Positions 27,287 to 35,636 are shown, counted from the stretch's first letter. The stretch: DNA of 64,000 nt from Vibrio splendidus (GCF_001557875.1 NZ_LNRF01000009.1:124001-188000), one strand, 5' to 3'. The notes: generated by a model not told the origin, from the sequence alone. A program made the numbers and translations.

Positions 27287-27775
27287 CTAGATCATCTGAA
27301 TGTTGATTTGATTGTTGAGTGGTTTAACCTTCTCCTGCAATCTTTTCAAATCCTCGATGACCGCATCATTCAAGCGAGTCTCTGCCTTATGGCGTGTGAG
27401 ATTCTGCTGCATGCGTTCTTTCTTGGTCAGTTCCTGCCTTTCATCTCCGCGAGCCATATCTTTTACGATGTGGTACAGCTCAGAAAGAGCAGGATACTCA
27501 GAATCAAAATCGACGCGCTCATCACCCTGCACATTATCCATAATGATACACACTCGGATACTGATCTCAGGTAAGTCACATTGCCCTTGAATACCCGCTA
27601 AGCACAAAGTATTTACGTTTTCGTAAATCGTCGCGTTACGTTTTTCAATGGCTAGTGCTTGATGCTGCTTTTGCAACTCCGTCTGCTTCTTCACTTGAAG
27701 TAGAAGGTAACCTGCGTAAGAGCCCAAGCCGAGAATGATAATTCCACCAGCAATTGCTAATAAGGTTACGTTCAT
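27287..27775 (-). CDS. DUF2489-family membrane-anchored protein
   Basis: A 162-residue protein with one N-terminal membrane segment (about 4-24), then a charged helical region (about 28-50) and a cytoplasmic-looking domain with two conserved-looking cysteines (LCLAGIQGQCDLP, CII). I recognise the DUF2489 family, of unknown function. It lies 6 bases downstream of yihI on the same strand, forming a methyltransferase-yihI-DUF2489 operon. Confidence 0.82.
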   Translation of the reverse strand: MNVTLLAIAGGIIILGLGSYAGYLLLQVKKQTELQKQHQALAIEKRNATIYENVNTLCLAGIQGQCDLPEISIRVCIIMDNVQGDERVDFDSEYPALSELYHIVKDMARGDERQELTKKERMQQNLTRHKAETRLNDAVIEDLKRLQEKVKPLNNQINIQMI

Positions 27776-27781
27776 TGGCTA

Positions 27782-28339
27782 TTAACCTTTAAAGCTGTCT
27801 AAATCGAAATCTTCGAATTGAGATAGCAAGTCTTCGTCAGAGCTCGCTTTCTTCTTAGATGCAACCGGTGCTTCTTCGAAGGTCTCTTCTTCATCGTCTT
27901 CTGGCTCTAGTAGACCTAAGCGGCCCATTAGGTGTTCGATACGATCAAGTTTCTCATCAACAAACTTCTGTAGACCAGCACCTAGGTTTTCACCATTTTC
28001 GATACGATCTAGCAATGTGTTCAGTTGAGCATCATTCTCAAGCATTTCTAACTCTTGTTCGTTAGATAGCTTGCGCTCTTGTTTAGTCGGCTTCTTCACT
28101 GGTTCAACGATCAGCGGGATTTTTTTCTTGCTGCCTAAACGAGGGTCACGAGCTTGTGCAGCTTTACGCTGTTTTGCTTCGCTACCATCTGAGTGACGGC
28201 TGCCAGACTTAAGGCCTTTACGTTTTTTAACACGCTTACGTTCACGACCTTCAACATCAGATTCACTACGGTTACGAGTAACCATAGGTTCCGGAGCGCC
28301 AAGTGCTCCCGGTTTTCTTGATTTCTTACTACGACCCAT
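27782..28339 (-). CDS. yihI: Der GTPase-activating protein YihI
   Basis: A 185-residue, highly charged protein. The basic N-terminus (MGRSKKSRKPG...RKRVKKRKGLKSG) and an acidic tail (DDEEETFEE, QFEDFDLDSFKG) flank a helical core (NEQELEMLENDAQLNTLLDRIE). YihI stimulates the GTPase Der and so tempers late 50S ribosome assembly. Length is close to the E. coli protein (169) with a slightly longer tail. The start overlaps the stop of the upstream methyltransferase by one base, indicating translational coupling. Confidence 0.93.
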   Translation of the reverse strand: MGRSKKSRKPGALGAPEPMVTRNRSESDVEGRERKRVKKRKGLKSGSRHSDGSEAKQRKAAQARDPRLGSKKKIPLIVEPVKKPTKQERKLSNEQELEMLENDAQLNTLLDRIENGENLGAGLQKFVDEKLDRIEHLMGRLGLLEPEDDEEETFEEAPVASKKKASSDEDLLSQFEDFDLDSFKG

Positions 28340-28977
28340 TACTGCACTTTCCTCAGTAAAATTACATCATTTCCAAAAAATTCTAGTTCGAGCTTATCCC
28401 GCTCTGCCAAAAACTGGAATGTTTGACGACTAAAGAAGACGACATGTGTCGGGTCATTCTTGTAGTGCCAACCAGCAAACGCATCTACGTCTATTACTAG
28501 TTTAGTCATAAGACCAATCCAGCCCTTGGGTTTAACTAAATTCAACCATTGCTGCCACACTTTGTCTGGGTGATAAAGATGCTCTATCACCTCCGTGGCA
28601 GTCATAAAGTCATACGTTTTTTCCAACACAGAGGTATCTGGGTGGTAATAGATATCGTACAACTCCATGGTGTGTCCGGCTTCTTCTAACATAATAGATA
28701 GCGTAGGGCCTGGGCCACAACCAAAATCTAACCCTTGTGAGTTAGATGAAATTTTGTCTGTTAGTGGATCCGCAATGCGAGATAAAAAGCGGCGATAGCC
28801 TGCATCACTAGGATCGTTCTCATGGAGATCATAGTGTGCTTTTTCTTCTTTTGCTTCTAACCTTTGTTCAGGTTTAACAAATACCAGTTCACATTGCTGA
28901 CACTGCAGATAGGCTCTGCGTTTGTCTTCAAAATAGTGATTCACGCCTTGGTGATGGCATAAGGGACAAGTATACAT
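28339..28977 (-). CDS. Class I SAM-dependent methyltransferase with N-terminal zinc finger
   Basis: A 212-residue protein. An N-terminal CxxC...CxxC pair (C4, C7, C26, C29: CPLCHH and CQQC) looks like a zinc ribbon; then a Rossmann methyltransferase domain with the SAM motif GLDFGCGPGP and the post-I acidic loop. The substrate is unknown; relatives are annotated only as class I methyltransferases. The pairing with yihI suggests, but does not show, a ribosome or translation link. Its promoter lies just downstream of the CsrB-type RNA terminator. Confidence 0.82.
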   Translation of the reverse strand: MYTCPLCHHQGVNHYFEDKRRAYLQCQQCELVFVKPEQRLEAKEEKAHYDLHENDPSDAGYRRFLSRIADPLTDKISSNSQGLDFGCGPGPTLSIMLEEAGHTMELYDIYYHPDTSVLEKTYDFMTATEVIEHLYHPDKVWQQWLNLVKPKGWIGLMTKLVIDVDAFAGWHYKNDPTHVVFFSRQTFQFLAERDKLELEFFGNDVILLRKVQ

Positions 28978-29062
28978 AGCACATCCTTAAACAGGGATGC
29001 GAAACATACCAGAAACTGAGTTTATAGTGGAGTGGTATTGGGTGTTTTTTCATCAAATCAAT

Positions 29063-29330
29063 AAAAAAAGCGATAGGAAAACCTATCGCTCTCTAAATCT
29101 GCCTATATCGGCCAAAATTTGCATACTCAACTTGGTACACAAATCTCCATTTGTTATTGGTGCTTTCCATGCCAAATTTGTTTGTTGTTCATCGTCCTGA
29201 TGAGTTTTGGCTATCCTTTTCTAACACCTTGTTGCTGGGCTGTCCTAGCCTGATCCATTTCTGTCTATACCGTTAGACTAGATGATCATCCATATCTAAG
29301 TCAGCTCCTAGCTGATGGCCGTTACTTTAC
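29063..29330 (-). ncRNA. csrB: CsrB-type small RNA (CsrA-titrating)
   Basis: On the minus strand this region carries eight A(N)GGA-type motifs. At least four sit in the loops of perfect hairpins: CAAAT-GGAG-ATTTG (29140-29153), CATC-AGGAC-GATG (29190-29202), GGCT-AGGAC-AGCC (29238-29250) and TCAGCT-AGG-AGCTGA (29301-29315). It ends in a strong terminator, AGCGATAGG-TTTT-CCTATCGCT plus seven T residues (29063-29090). This is the architecture of CsrB/RsmZ RNAs, which sequester the translational regulator CsrA. No ORF explains it. The 5' end is uncertain; a TTGTAG/TAAAGT promoter-like pair would start the RNA near 29310. By analogy it should be under the VarS/VarA (GacS/GacA) system. Confidence 0.82.
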
Positions 29331-29442
29331 CCGGTTACAAAAAGACTACAAGAGTGCGACTTCACACTTTTGTACACAAATCGATCACACATTGATAAAT
29401 CAGACACAAGCGTATAATTCATTAATAAAACCAATACAAAAG

Positions 29443-29473
29443 AAAACGCCCCGATCATTACTGACCGGGGCGT
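29443..29473 (-). terminator. Terminator of the cytochrome c4 gene
   Basis: Minus-strand CGCCCCG / CGGGGCG stem followed by TTTTCTTTT. Confidence 0.88.
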
Positions 29474-29534
29474 CTCTTCAATCTCGCTCGAGCGTACATT
29501 CCTTGACTCTGGCTAAGAGCAAGAAACCGACAAA

Positions 29535-30152
29535 TTAGTGTAAACCACCAACGTACTTCGATAAGGTATCAATTTCTGCGTCTGTTAACTTTTTAGCTAC
29601 ATCACGCATCATCGCATTCATGTCGTTATTACGGCTACCATCGCGGAATTTCTCAAGTTGAGCCTTGATGTAATCTGCGTGTTGGCCTGAAATCTTAGGG
29701 AAACCAGAAAGTTCGGTACCATTACCACGAGGGCCGTGACAAGCAATACATGCCGTTACGCCGCGTTCTGCGTTACCCGCTGTGTAAAGAACCTTACCTT
29801 CATCTACTACATTTTCAGGAGTAGAGTTACTAGAGATAGGTAGCGATGCGTAGTATGCCGCTAGGTCAGCCATATCTTCTTCAGATAAAGGCATCGCCAT
29901 TGCACCCATTACAGGTTCATAACGACCTTGCTTACCACCACTCGTCATACCTAGCTTAAGCTCTTTTAACTGCTTATCTAGGTACTTCTCGTGTTGACCA
30001 GCCAGCTTAGGGTACTGAGTGATCAGACTGTTGCCGTCAGCACCGTGGCAGGCAACACATGTTTGTGATTTGGCTTTACCAGCTTCAATACTACCTTGAG
30101 CCCATACTGAGCAGCTGGCTAAAAGACTCAAAATTAGCGCTAATTTCTTCAT
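29535..30152 (-). CDS. Diheme cytochrome c4
   Basis: A 205-residue periplasmic protein with a signal peptide (about 1-18, SVWAQ) and two CxxCH heme sites: CVACHG (about 32-36) and CIACHG (about 136-140), each with a distal Met-containing segment (MAMPLS; MNAMMRDVAKKL). This two-domain layout is the cytochrome c4 family, electron donors to terminal oxidases in the periplasm. Length matches the family (about 200). It is a single-gene unit divergent from engB. Confidence 0.94.
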   Translation of the reverse strand: MKKLALILSLLASCSVWAQGSIEAGKAKSQTCVACHGADGNSLITQYPKLAGQHEKYLDKQLKELKLGMTSGGKQGRYEPVMGAMAMPLSEEDMADLAAYYASLPISSNSTPENVVDEGKVLYTAGNAERGVTACIACHGPRGNGTELSGFPKISGQHADYIKAQLEKFRDGSRNNDMNAMMRDVAKKLTDAEIDTLSKYVGGLH

Positions 30153-30300
30153 GACATTCCATTATAATTATCAAGCTTCCAGTACCACTCTATGTTGCCA
30201 CTCATGGTACAATAGGCGACCTTATGCCGAGCACGGTTATTTTACACAAATTCACAAAAAAGTAATCAATCGACTACACAAAGTCGAGATGGAGTTAACA

Positions 30301-30960
30301 GTGAGCGTAAAAATTCATTATCAAAACACGCATTTCATTACCAGTGCACCTGATATTCGTCATTTACCAGAAGACGAAGGGATCGAAATTGCGTTTGCAG
30401 GACGCTCCAATGCTGGTAAATCTAGCGCGCTAAATCGCGTTACAAACCAAAAAAGCTTGGCGAAAACCAGTAAAACACCCGGTCGAACTCAGCTAATTAA
30501 CCTATTTAAGGTAACGGACGGTTGTCATATCGTCGATTTACCTGGATATGGCTTTGCTCAAGTACCACTTGAGATGAAGAAAAAATGGCAGAAATCGCTA
30601 GGTGAATACCTACAACGACGTGAAAGCCTGAAAGGTTTAGTGGTACTGATGGATATCCGTCACCCAATGAAAGACCTTGACCAACAAATGATCTACTGGG
30701 CTATCGATAGCCGTATCCCAGTACAAGTTTTGTTAACAAAAGCAGACAAACTGAAAAGTGGCGCGCGTAAAGCACAGCTACTGAAAATTCGTAACGATGC
30801 AAAATCTTTCGGTGGTGATGTGGCGGTTGATGTCTTCTCTTCAATGAAGGGCATCGGCGTTGACCAACTACGTGCCAAAATGGATGAGTGGTTTGCCCCA
30901 GCACTTGCTGATCAAATCATTGATGAGTTAGCGGACGAAGAGCACAACGACTCAGAGTAG
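30301..30960 (+). CDS. engB: Ribosome biogenesis GTPase EngB (YsxC/YihA)
   Basis: A 219-residue GTPase needed for 50S subunit assembly. G1 is GRSNAGKSS, the switch region KTPGRTQ, G3 DLPGYGFA, G4 LLTKADKL and G5-like FSSMKGIG. I place the start at the GTG at 30301 (GGAGTTAACA upstream) because the protein then begins MSVKIHYQNTHF like its relatives; the in-frame ATG at 30151 would add 50 residues unlike the family and run into the divergent cytochrome start. In E. coli yihA, spf and polA are neighbours, as here. Confidence 0.95.
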   Translation: MSVKIHYQNTHFITSAPDIRHLPEDEGIEIAFAGRSNAGKSSALNRVTNQKSLAKTSKTPGRTQLINLFKVTDGCHIVDLPGYGFAQVPLEMKKKWQKSLGEYLQRRESLKGLVVLMDIRHPMKDLDQQMIYWAIDSRIPVQVLLTKADKLKSGARKAQLLKIRNDAKSFGGDVAVDVFSSMKGIGVDQLRAKMDEWFAPALADQIIDELADEEHNDSE

Positions 30961-31020
30961 TTCCTCTACTTGTCGCTATAGGTTAGAAAACTTACAACAA
31001 GTAACTTAGCCTTATCAATG

Positions 31021-31051
31021 CCCCTCCTTATATAGGTGGGGTATTTTTTTT
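31021..31051 (+). terminator. Terminator of engB
   Basis: CCCCTCCT / AGGTGGGG stem (one mismatch) with a TATAT loop and a long T run. Confidence 0.85.
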
Positions 31052-31429
31052 CTGTAAATTCGTGAGTTAAAGCGACCAACAATATCCCTTCGATGGCGCA
31101 ATCCATCCAAATTGCTGCTGAAGCCCTGAAATACAGCACCGAGAAACAACAGAAAATCATGGATTACATTGAGCATTCACCGACTCAATACACTGATAAA
31201 TAAGGCGTGAGCCATCAATCCTTTATCGATTACTTGTAAAATAAAAGTTATTTCAAGTGATAAAACAATCAACTTAGAGACGGATTTAAATTACCAAAAG
31301 CTGATCGAATTCCAGATCTAAGGCAAATAAGGGGTTATCACGGTGCTTGAGAAAGTGTAATAAAAGGCACTAAAAATGAGAGATTTTACGGGGGAATGGT
31401 AGCTTGGAAATATTTTTCTTTCGCATAAG
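31052..31429. other. Gene-free stretch between engB and spf
   Basis: No convincing gene. A 36-codon plus-strand frame (31093-31203) has no ribosome binding site. Composition is AT-rich, and I see no other structure. Confidence 0.5.
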
Positions 31430-31534
31430 AAAAAACGCCCCAGTCAAATACTGACTGGGGCGGCTGAATCAGCCTAATCCAATAACGTGAAACAAAAGGT
31501 CTGAAAGATAGAACATCTTACCTCTGTACCCTAC
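31430..31534 (-). ncRNA. spf: Spot 42 RNA
   Basis: Read on the minus strand, the 5' end GTAGGGTACAGAGGTAAGAT, the central TTCTATCTTTCAGACCTTTT, and the terminator hairpin GCCCCAGTC...GACTGGGGC plus six T residues (31430-31461) match the E. coli Spot 42 RNA nearly base for base over the 5' half and terminator. Spot 42 is a Hfq-dependent RNA repressed by CRP-cAMP that shuts off secondary carbon genes. Its site next to polA and engB is also conserved. The 5' end is set at 31534 by analogy. No ribosome binding site or ORF competes. Confidence 0.96.
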
Positions 31535-31647
31535 GAGATTTAATGTACAACAATTGCTCAGAAATGAAAACAATTTTTGTAGTTTTTTTTCATGAATGTT
31601 TTATTAAAACATCCAAATTCTTCTTACGACTCAACTTTATTTGAGAT

Positions 31648-31676
31648 AAAAAAAAGCCAGTGTTTGTGCACTGGCT
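31648..31676 (-). terminator. Terminator of polA
   Basis: AGCCAGTG / CACTGGCT stem with a short loop and eight T residues on the minus strand. The spf promoter lies just beyond it. Confidence 0.92.
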
Positions 31677-31709
31677 CATACTAATTTGCTTATTAAGGTC
31701 AAAAACTGA

Positions 31710-34508
31710 TTAGTGGGCTTGATCCCAGTTGTCACCATGGCCAGCTTCAGCGACAAGCGGCACTTCTAGCTCTGCAGCGGATTCCATCAATTGTTGTACT
31801 TTACTTTCAATTTCGGCTAAAGCTGACTCTTCTACTTCAAATACCAATTCATCGTGTACTTGCATAAGCAATTTCACACGACCATCGCCTTCCGCTTGAA
31901 TCCACTCATCAACCAATAACATCGCTTTCTTAATGATGTCTGCCGCTGTACCTTGCATTGGCGCGTTAATCGCCGCACGTTCAGCCGCCTTACGACGCAT
32001 ACCATTACGAGATTGAATTTCAGGAAGGTGCAGACGACGACCATAAATGGTTTCTACGAAACCTTGTTCTGAAGCCGCACTGCGCGTGTCTTCCATATAC
32101 TGCATCACGCCAGGGTAACGCTCGAAGTAAGTATCCATGTAGTGCTGTGCTTCGCCACGAGGAATACCCAGTTGCTTAGCCAAGCCAAAGGCACTCATGC
32201 CGTAGATAAGACCGAAGTTAACAGCCTTGGCACGACGACGTTGTTCCGTCGTTACATCCTCAATATTAACGCCGATAATCTCAGCCGCAGTTGCTGCGTG
32301 GATATCTTTGCCTTGTTGGAACGCTTCCAGAAGCGCTTTATCACCCGATAGGTGCGCCATGATACGCAATTCAATTTGAGAGTAATCGACCGCTAAAATC
32401 TTCCAACCATGTTGTGCAACGAATGCTTGGCGGATACGACGACCTTCTTCATTACGAATTGGGATGTTCTGTAGGTTTGGATCCGTCGAAGACAAACGAC
32501 CCGTTGCTGTCACCGCTTGGTGATAAGACGTGTGAACACGACCCGTTTCAGCGTTGATCATCTTCGGTAGTTTATCTGTGTAAGTCGACTTCAGTTTCGC
32601 AAGACCACGATACTCAATGATCAGCTTAGGTAGCGGGTAATCAAGAGCCAGCTCTTGCAGCACTTCTTCATTGGTTGAAGGCGCACCTGATGGCGTTTTC
32701 TTGATAACTGGCAAACCCATTTTCTCAAACAGGATCGCTTGCAGCTGTTTTGGCGAGTTCATGTTGAACTCTTGCTCTGCAATCTCGTAGGCTTTCTGTT
32801 CTAGCTCATCGAGACGAACCGCAATCTCTTGCGATTGAGCGCCTAGCAGCATGTCATCGATGAATACGCCTGTGCGTTCAATGCGAGACATCACAGGGAT
32901 CAGTGGTACTTCAATTTCTTCATAGATGGCTTTTAGCTTTTCATCTTGCTCAATGTTTTCCATCAAACGGTTATGAAGACGTAGTGTCACGTCTGCATCT
33001 TCTGCAGCGTAGGGAGACGCTTCACCCAGCTCAATTTGGTTGAAAGTCAGCTGTTTCTTGCCTTTACCTGCGATTTGCTCAAATGAGATACAGCTGTGCT
33101 GTAGGAAACGCAGCGCTAGGCTGTCCATATCATGCTTGCCGCCTACGCTATTGAAAACGTAAGACGCCAGCATGGTGTCGTGTTTGATGCCTTTCATCTC
33201 GATACCGTAGCGCGCTAGCACACTCATATCATACTTAAGGTTCTGACCTACTTTTGCTTGTGCATCATCTTCAAGAATCGGCTTAAGCTGTTCAAGTACC
33301 CAATCGCGATCCAGCTGCTGCGGTGCATCTAGGTAATCATGAGCAACTGGCACGTAAGCGGCAACGCCTTCTTCAGTCGCGAATGACAGGCCAACGAGGT
33401 TCGCCACCATGTAATCTAGGCTGTCTGTTTCAGTATCAAAGGCAAACACTTCAGCCGCTTTCAGTTTCTCTAGCCACGCATTAAAAGAGGCTTCATCTAA
33501 GATGGTTTCGTAGTTGCTGCGATCAATCGTCACTGCAGAGGTGTTCATTTCTACGGTAGAAGTGGTTAATGCCGTATTGCTACGCACTGCGCCCGACTTT
33601 TCATCCGCCTCAACCACACCACTGCCACCTTCAAGTAGCTCGTTCAACCAAGACTTGAAGACCAGTTGACCGTATAGCTTAATCAGCTCATCCGTGTTTG
33701 GTTGTGCTTTTACAAGCGACTCAGGTGTCTCTTCTAACTCGACGTCCAGTTTGATCGTTGCAAGCTCGTAAGACATCTCAGCGTTGTCTTTATTATCAAT
33801 CAGCTTCTTAGCCATGGTTTTTGAACCACGGAAACCAAGCGCCGCAATATCATCAAGATTTTGGTACAACTTTTCGATGCTACCAATGCCTTGCAGCAGA
33901 GCAGTCGCTGTCTTGTCACCGACACCCGGAACACCAGGAATGTTATCGACTTTATCGCCCATCAGCGCAAGGTAGTCGATGATCAACTCTGGCGGAATGC
34001 CAAACTTCTCAATCACTCCTTCACGATCCATTACCACGTTGGTCATGGTGTTGATCAGAGTAACGTTGTCATCGACAAGCTGCGCCATATCTTTATCGCC
34101 AGTACTAATAAGCACAGGCATACCCATCGCAGAAGCTTGAGAAGCAAGCGTACCGATCACATCATCCGCTTCAACGCCGGGAATAGAGATAAGTGGCAAA
34201 CCCATTGCACGAATCACATTGTGCAATGGCTCAATCTGGCAACGAAGATCATCCGGCATAGGTGGACGATTTGCCTTGTACTCTGGGTACATATCATCAC
34301 GGAACGTCTTTCCTTTCGCATCAAAAATTACCGCAATACGATCAGAAGCAAATTGACGCATCATGCTGCGCAGCATGTTAACTACACCGTAAACAGCGTT
34401 AGTTGGGATATCACCATTGCTCATTGTGCCAGGGTAAGCATGGAACGCGCGATATAGGTAAGAAGAGCCATCGATCAGAATCAATGGATTATCAGGAATA
34501 CGAGCCAT
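31710..34508 (-). CDS. polA: DNA polymerase I
   Basis: A 932-residue three-domain enzyme. The N-terminal 5' nuclease (about 1-300) has NPLILIDGSSYLYRAFHA and the GVEADDVIGTLA acidic cluster. The 3'-5' exonuclease (about 330-520) has the catalytic FDTETDSL. The polymerase domain has motif A DYSQIELR, motif B KAVNFGLIYGMSAFGLA and motif C QVHDELVFEV. It fills gaps and removes RNA primers in replication and repair. All active-site motifs are intact and the length matches E. coli Pol I (928). Confidence 0.99.
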   Translation of the reverse strand: MARIPDNPLILIDGSSYLYRAFHAYPGTMSNGDIPTNAVYGVVNMLRSMMRQFASDRIAVIFDAKGKTFRDDMYPEYKANRPPMPDDLRCQIEPLHNVIRAMGLPLISIPGVEADDVIGTLASQASAMGMPVLISTGDKDMAQLVDDNVTLINTMTNVVMDREGVIEKFGIPPELIIDYLALMGDKVDNIPGVPGVGDKTATALLQGIGSIEKLYQNLDDIAALGFRGSKTMAKKLIDNKDNAEMSYELATIKLDVELEETPESLVKAQPNTDELIKLYGQLVFKSWLNELLEGGSGVVEADEKSGAVRSNTALTTSTVEMNTSAVTIDRSNYETILDEASFNAWLEKLKAAEVFAFDTETDSLDYMVANLVGLSFATEEGVAAYVPVAHDYLDAPQQLDRDWVLEQLKPILEDDAQAKVGQNLKYDMSVLARYGIEMKGIKHDTMLASYVFNSVGGKHDMDSLALRFLQHSCISFEQIAGKGKKQLTFNQIELGEASPYAAEDADVTLRLHNRLMENIEQDEKLKAIYEEIEVPLIPVMSRIERTGVFIDDMLLGAQSQEIAVRLDELEQKAYEIAEQEFNMNSPKQLQAILFEKMGLPVIKKTPSGAPSTNEEVLQELALDYPLPKLIIEYRGLAKLKSTYTDKLPKMINAETGRVHTSYHQAVTATGRLSSTDPNLQNIPIRNEEGRRIRQAFVAQHGWKILAVDYSQIELRIMAHLSGDKALLEAFQQGKDIHAATAAEIIGVNIEDVTTEQRRRAKAVNFGLIYGMSAFGLAKQLGIPRGEAQHYMDTYFERYPGVMQYMEDTRSAASEQGFVETIYGRRLHLPEIQSRNGMRRKAAERAAINAPMQGTAADIIKKAMLLVDEWIQAEGDGRVKLLMQVHDELVFEVEESALAEIESKVQQLMESAAELEVPLVAEAGHGDNWDQAH

Positions 34509-34659
34509 AATGTTTGTGTATCCAGTAAGTACAGAAATTATCTGTTAAGAATGCCACGTCTGTTGGTTGGATTCCACGTTGTCGATCTGTATCCGTTCAC
34601 TCGGTTGTGTTCGTTATAAGCGATTTGTTGTTATTTTTTGTTCTTAGACGCAAGCGTTC

Positions 34660-34810
34660 TGTGGATAACTCTGTTTATATTATTTATCCACCCTGTTGAG
34701 AACTAAGGTGGACAACTCAAAAAACACCAATAAGCACCTGAAAACAAAGAATAATTTTACAGATCGAACATATGATCAACGATCTTTTCTCGATCTTGCG
34801 TTGTGGAAAA
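34660..34810. promoter_or_regulatory. Cluster of DnaA-box-like sites upstream of polA
   Basis: TGTGGATAA (34660-34668) is a perfect DnaA box. TTATCCACC (34684-34692) has one mismatch. TGTGGAAAA (34802-34810) is the common weaker variant TTTTCCACA. All lie upstream of polA on the minus strand. From memory, DnaA is reported to affect polA in E. coli, so regulation here is plausible. Confidence 0.55.
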
Positions 34811-34880
34811 GAATGCTGATGGCGTTTTATTCATAAAAATACGTGCCACTAAATATGCATCTTGTTGAAATGGTAGGTAT

Positions 34881-35100
34881 AAAAAAAGCGACATCCGAAG
34901 ATGTCGCCTAGCAAAAACCGGTAAAGCCATTCAATTGAATACCACAGCTGTACCTAAAAGCTATAAATTACACTGGAAGCAATGTGAGCAATGTCGTGTC
35001 AAAAAGAACTTAGTACAAGTTCACGAGAATTCTGTTGGGTAACCAAGTAGATACTTGAGTACTTAACATCCTTATGAACATTTCCTCATTCCCTAAGACG
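34881..35100 (-). ncRNA. ryhB: RyhB, Fur-regulated iron-sparing small RNA (long Vibrio type)
   Basis: The minus strand contains ACACGACATTGCTCACATTG then CTTCCAGTGTAAT (about 34970-35003), which is the conserved RyhB core that pairs with target mRNAs. The RNA ends in a strong hairpin GCGACATC...GATGTCGC with seven T residues (34881-34908). The promoter has TTGACT (35129-35134), a 16-base spacer and TATTAT (35107-35112), and a Fur-like AT-rich operator overlaps it. The predicted length of about 220 bases fits the long Vibrio RyhB rather than the 90-base E. coli form. Position between hemB and polA regions also fits what I recall for V. cholerae. RyhB lowers expression of iron-using proteins when iron is scarce. 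Confidence 0.93.
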
Positions 35101-35105
35101 AAGTT

Positions 35106-35125
35106 AATAATAATGATTCTCATTT
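35106..35125 (-). promoter_or_regulatory. Fur operator over the ryhB promoter
   Basis: Plus-strand AATAATAATGATTCT (35106-35120) continued by CATTT fits the GATAATGATTATCATT-type Fur box well. It sits across the -10 and spacer of ryhB. The same 15-mer is found at 50135-50149. Confidence 0.85.
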
Positions 35126-35186
35126 AATAGTCAACACTTAAGTGAGAATAAATCTCATTTAATTTATAAACCGTTAACGCCAGTGC

Positions 35187-35621
35187 TCAAATTTGCTTCA
35201 AAAAATGGATTCTATGGTCATTAATGTCTTCTTTTTCTTCAAATTTTTCGATTAGGTAACCGTTTCTCAATAACAGGCGCAACATTGCAGGGAACTGGTT
35301 ACGAGACTTAACCTTTAACTGTCTGTAGCCCTGCTCTTTCGCCCACTGTTCTTGAGCGTCTAATTGCGCCTGTGCAACGCCTTTGTTCCTCGCGAGCGGT
35401 GACACGCCACCAAACCAGCTGTAAAAAGTATCTTGATCCAATTCATAGCCGATCTTAAAACCGAGCAGCACGCCAGCTGCTTCAGCCACTAAGATAAGAT
35501 TCTTTTTCCCTGCTAGCCGCTCTGATAGAGAAGCGACGCTCTCTTTTTTAGCGAACTCAGAGATCTGCTCGACCACAGACACCACTTCTTCTAAAGAACC
35601 TTCACGTACGACAACTGACAT
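35187..35621 (-). CDS. GNAT-family acetyltransferase
   Basis: A 144-residue GNAT protein from the ATG at 35621 (MSVVVREGSLEE), which has AGGAT eight bases upstream. The acetyl-CoA loop reads VSPLARNKGVAQAQLDAQEQWA (shortened form of Q/RxxGxG/A) and the last strands are YRQLKVKSRNQFPAMLRLLLRNGY, a common GNAT signature. The substrate is unknown. An in-frame ATG 42 bases earlier is unlikely because it falls inside the hemB terminator. The gene follows hemB on the same strand, with a terminator in between. Confidence 0.85.
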   Translation of the reverse strand: MSVVVREGSLEEVVSVVEQISEFAKKESVASLSERLAGKKNLILVAEAAGVLLGFKIGYELDQDTFYSWFGGVSPLARNKGVAQAQLDAQEQWAKEQGYRQLKVKSRNQFPAMLRLLLRNGYLIEKFEEKEDINDHRIHFLKQI

Positions 35622-35636
35622 CTTATCCATCCTCAT

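Noticed and set aside
28997..29200. Plus-strand frame antisense to the CsrB-type RNA
   Set aside because: It runs through the terminator hairpin and GGA hairpins of the minus-strand RNA and shows no protein-like sequence or start signal.
29443..29473. A GCCCCGATC...GGGGC hairpin resembling the Spot 42 terminator
   Set aside because: It ends the cytochrome c4 gene on the minus strand; no Spot 42 5' sequence lies upstream of it. Spot 42 proper is at 31430-31534.
30151..30300. Upstream extension of engB to an ATG at 30151
   Set aside because: The added 50 residues do not resemble EngB and the frame overlaps the divergent cytochrome c4 start; GTG at 30301 has a good ribosome binding site.
31093..31203. 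Plus-strand 36-codon frame (MAQSIQIAAEALKY...)
   Set aside because: It has a plausible helical look but no ribosome binding site and no terminator, and I cannot link it to a family.
33861..34457. Long plus-strand frame (198 codons) inside polA
   Set aside because: It is antisense to the 5' nuclease domain of polA, which has all expected motifs; composition (many His, Arg, Asn, Thr) is shadow-like.
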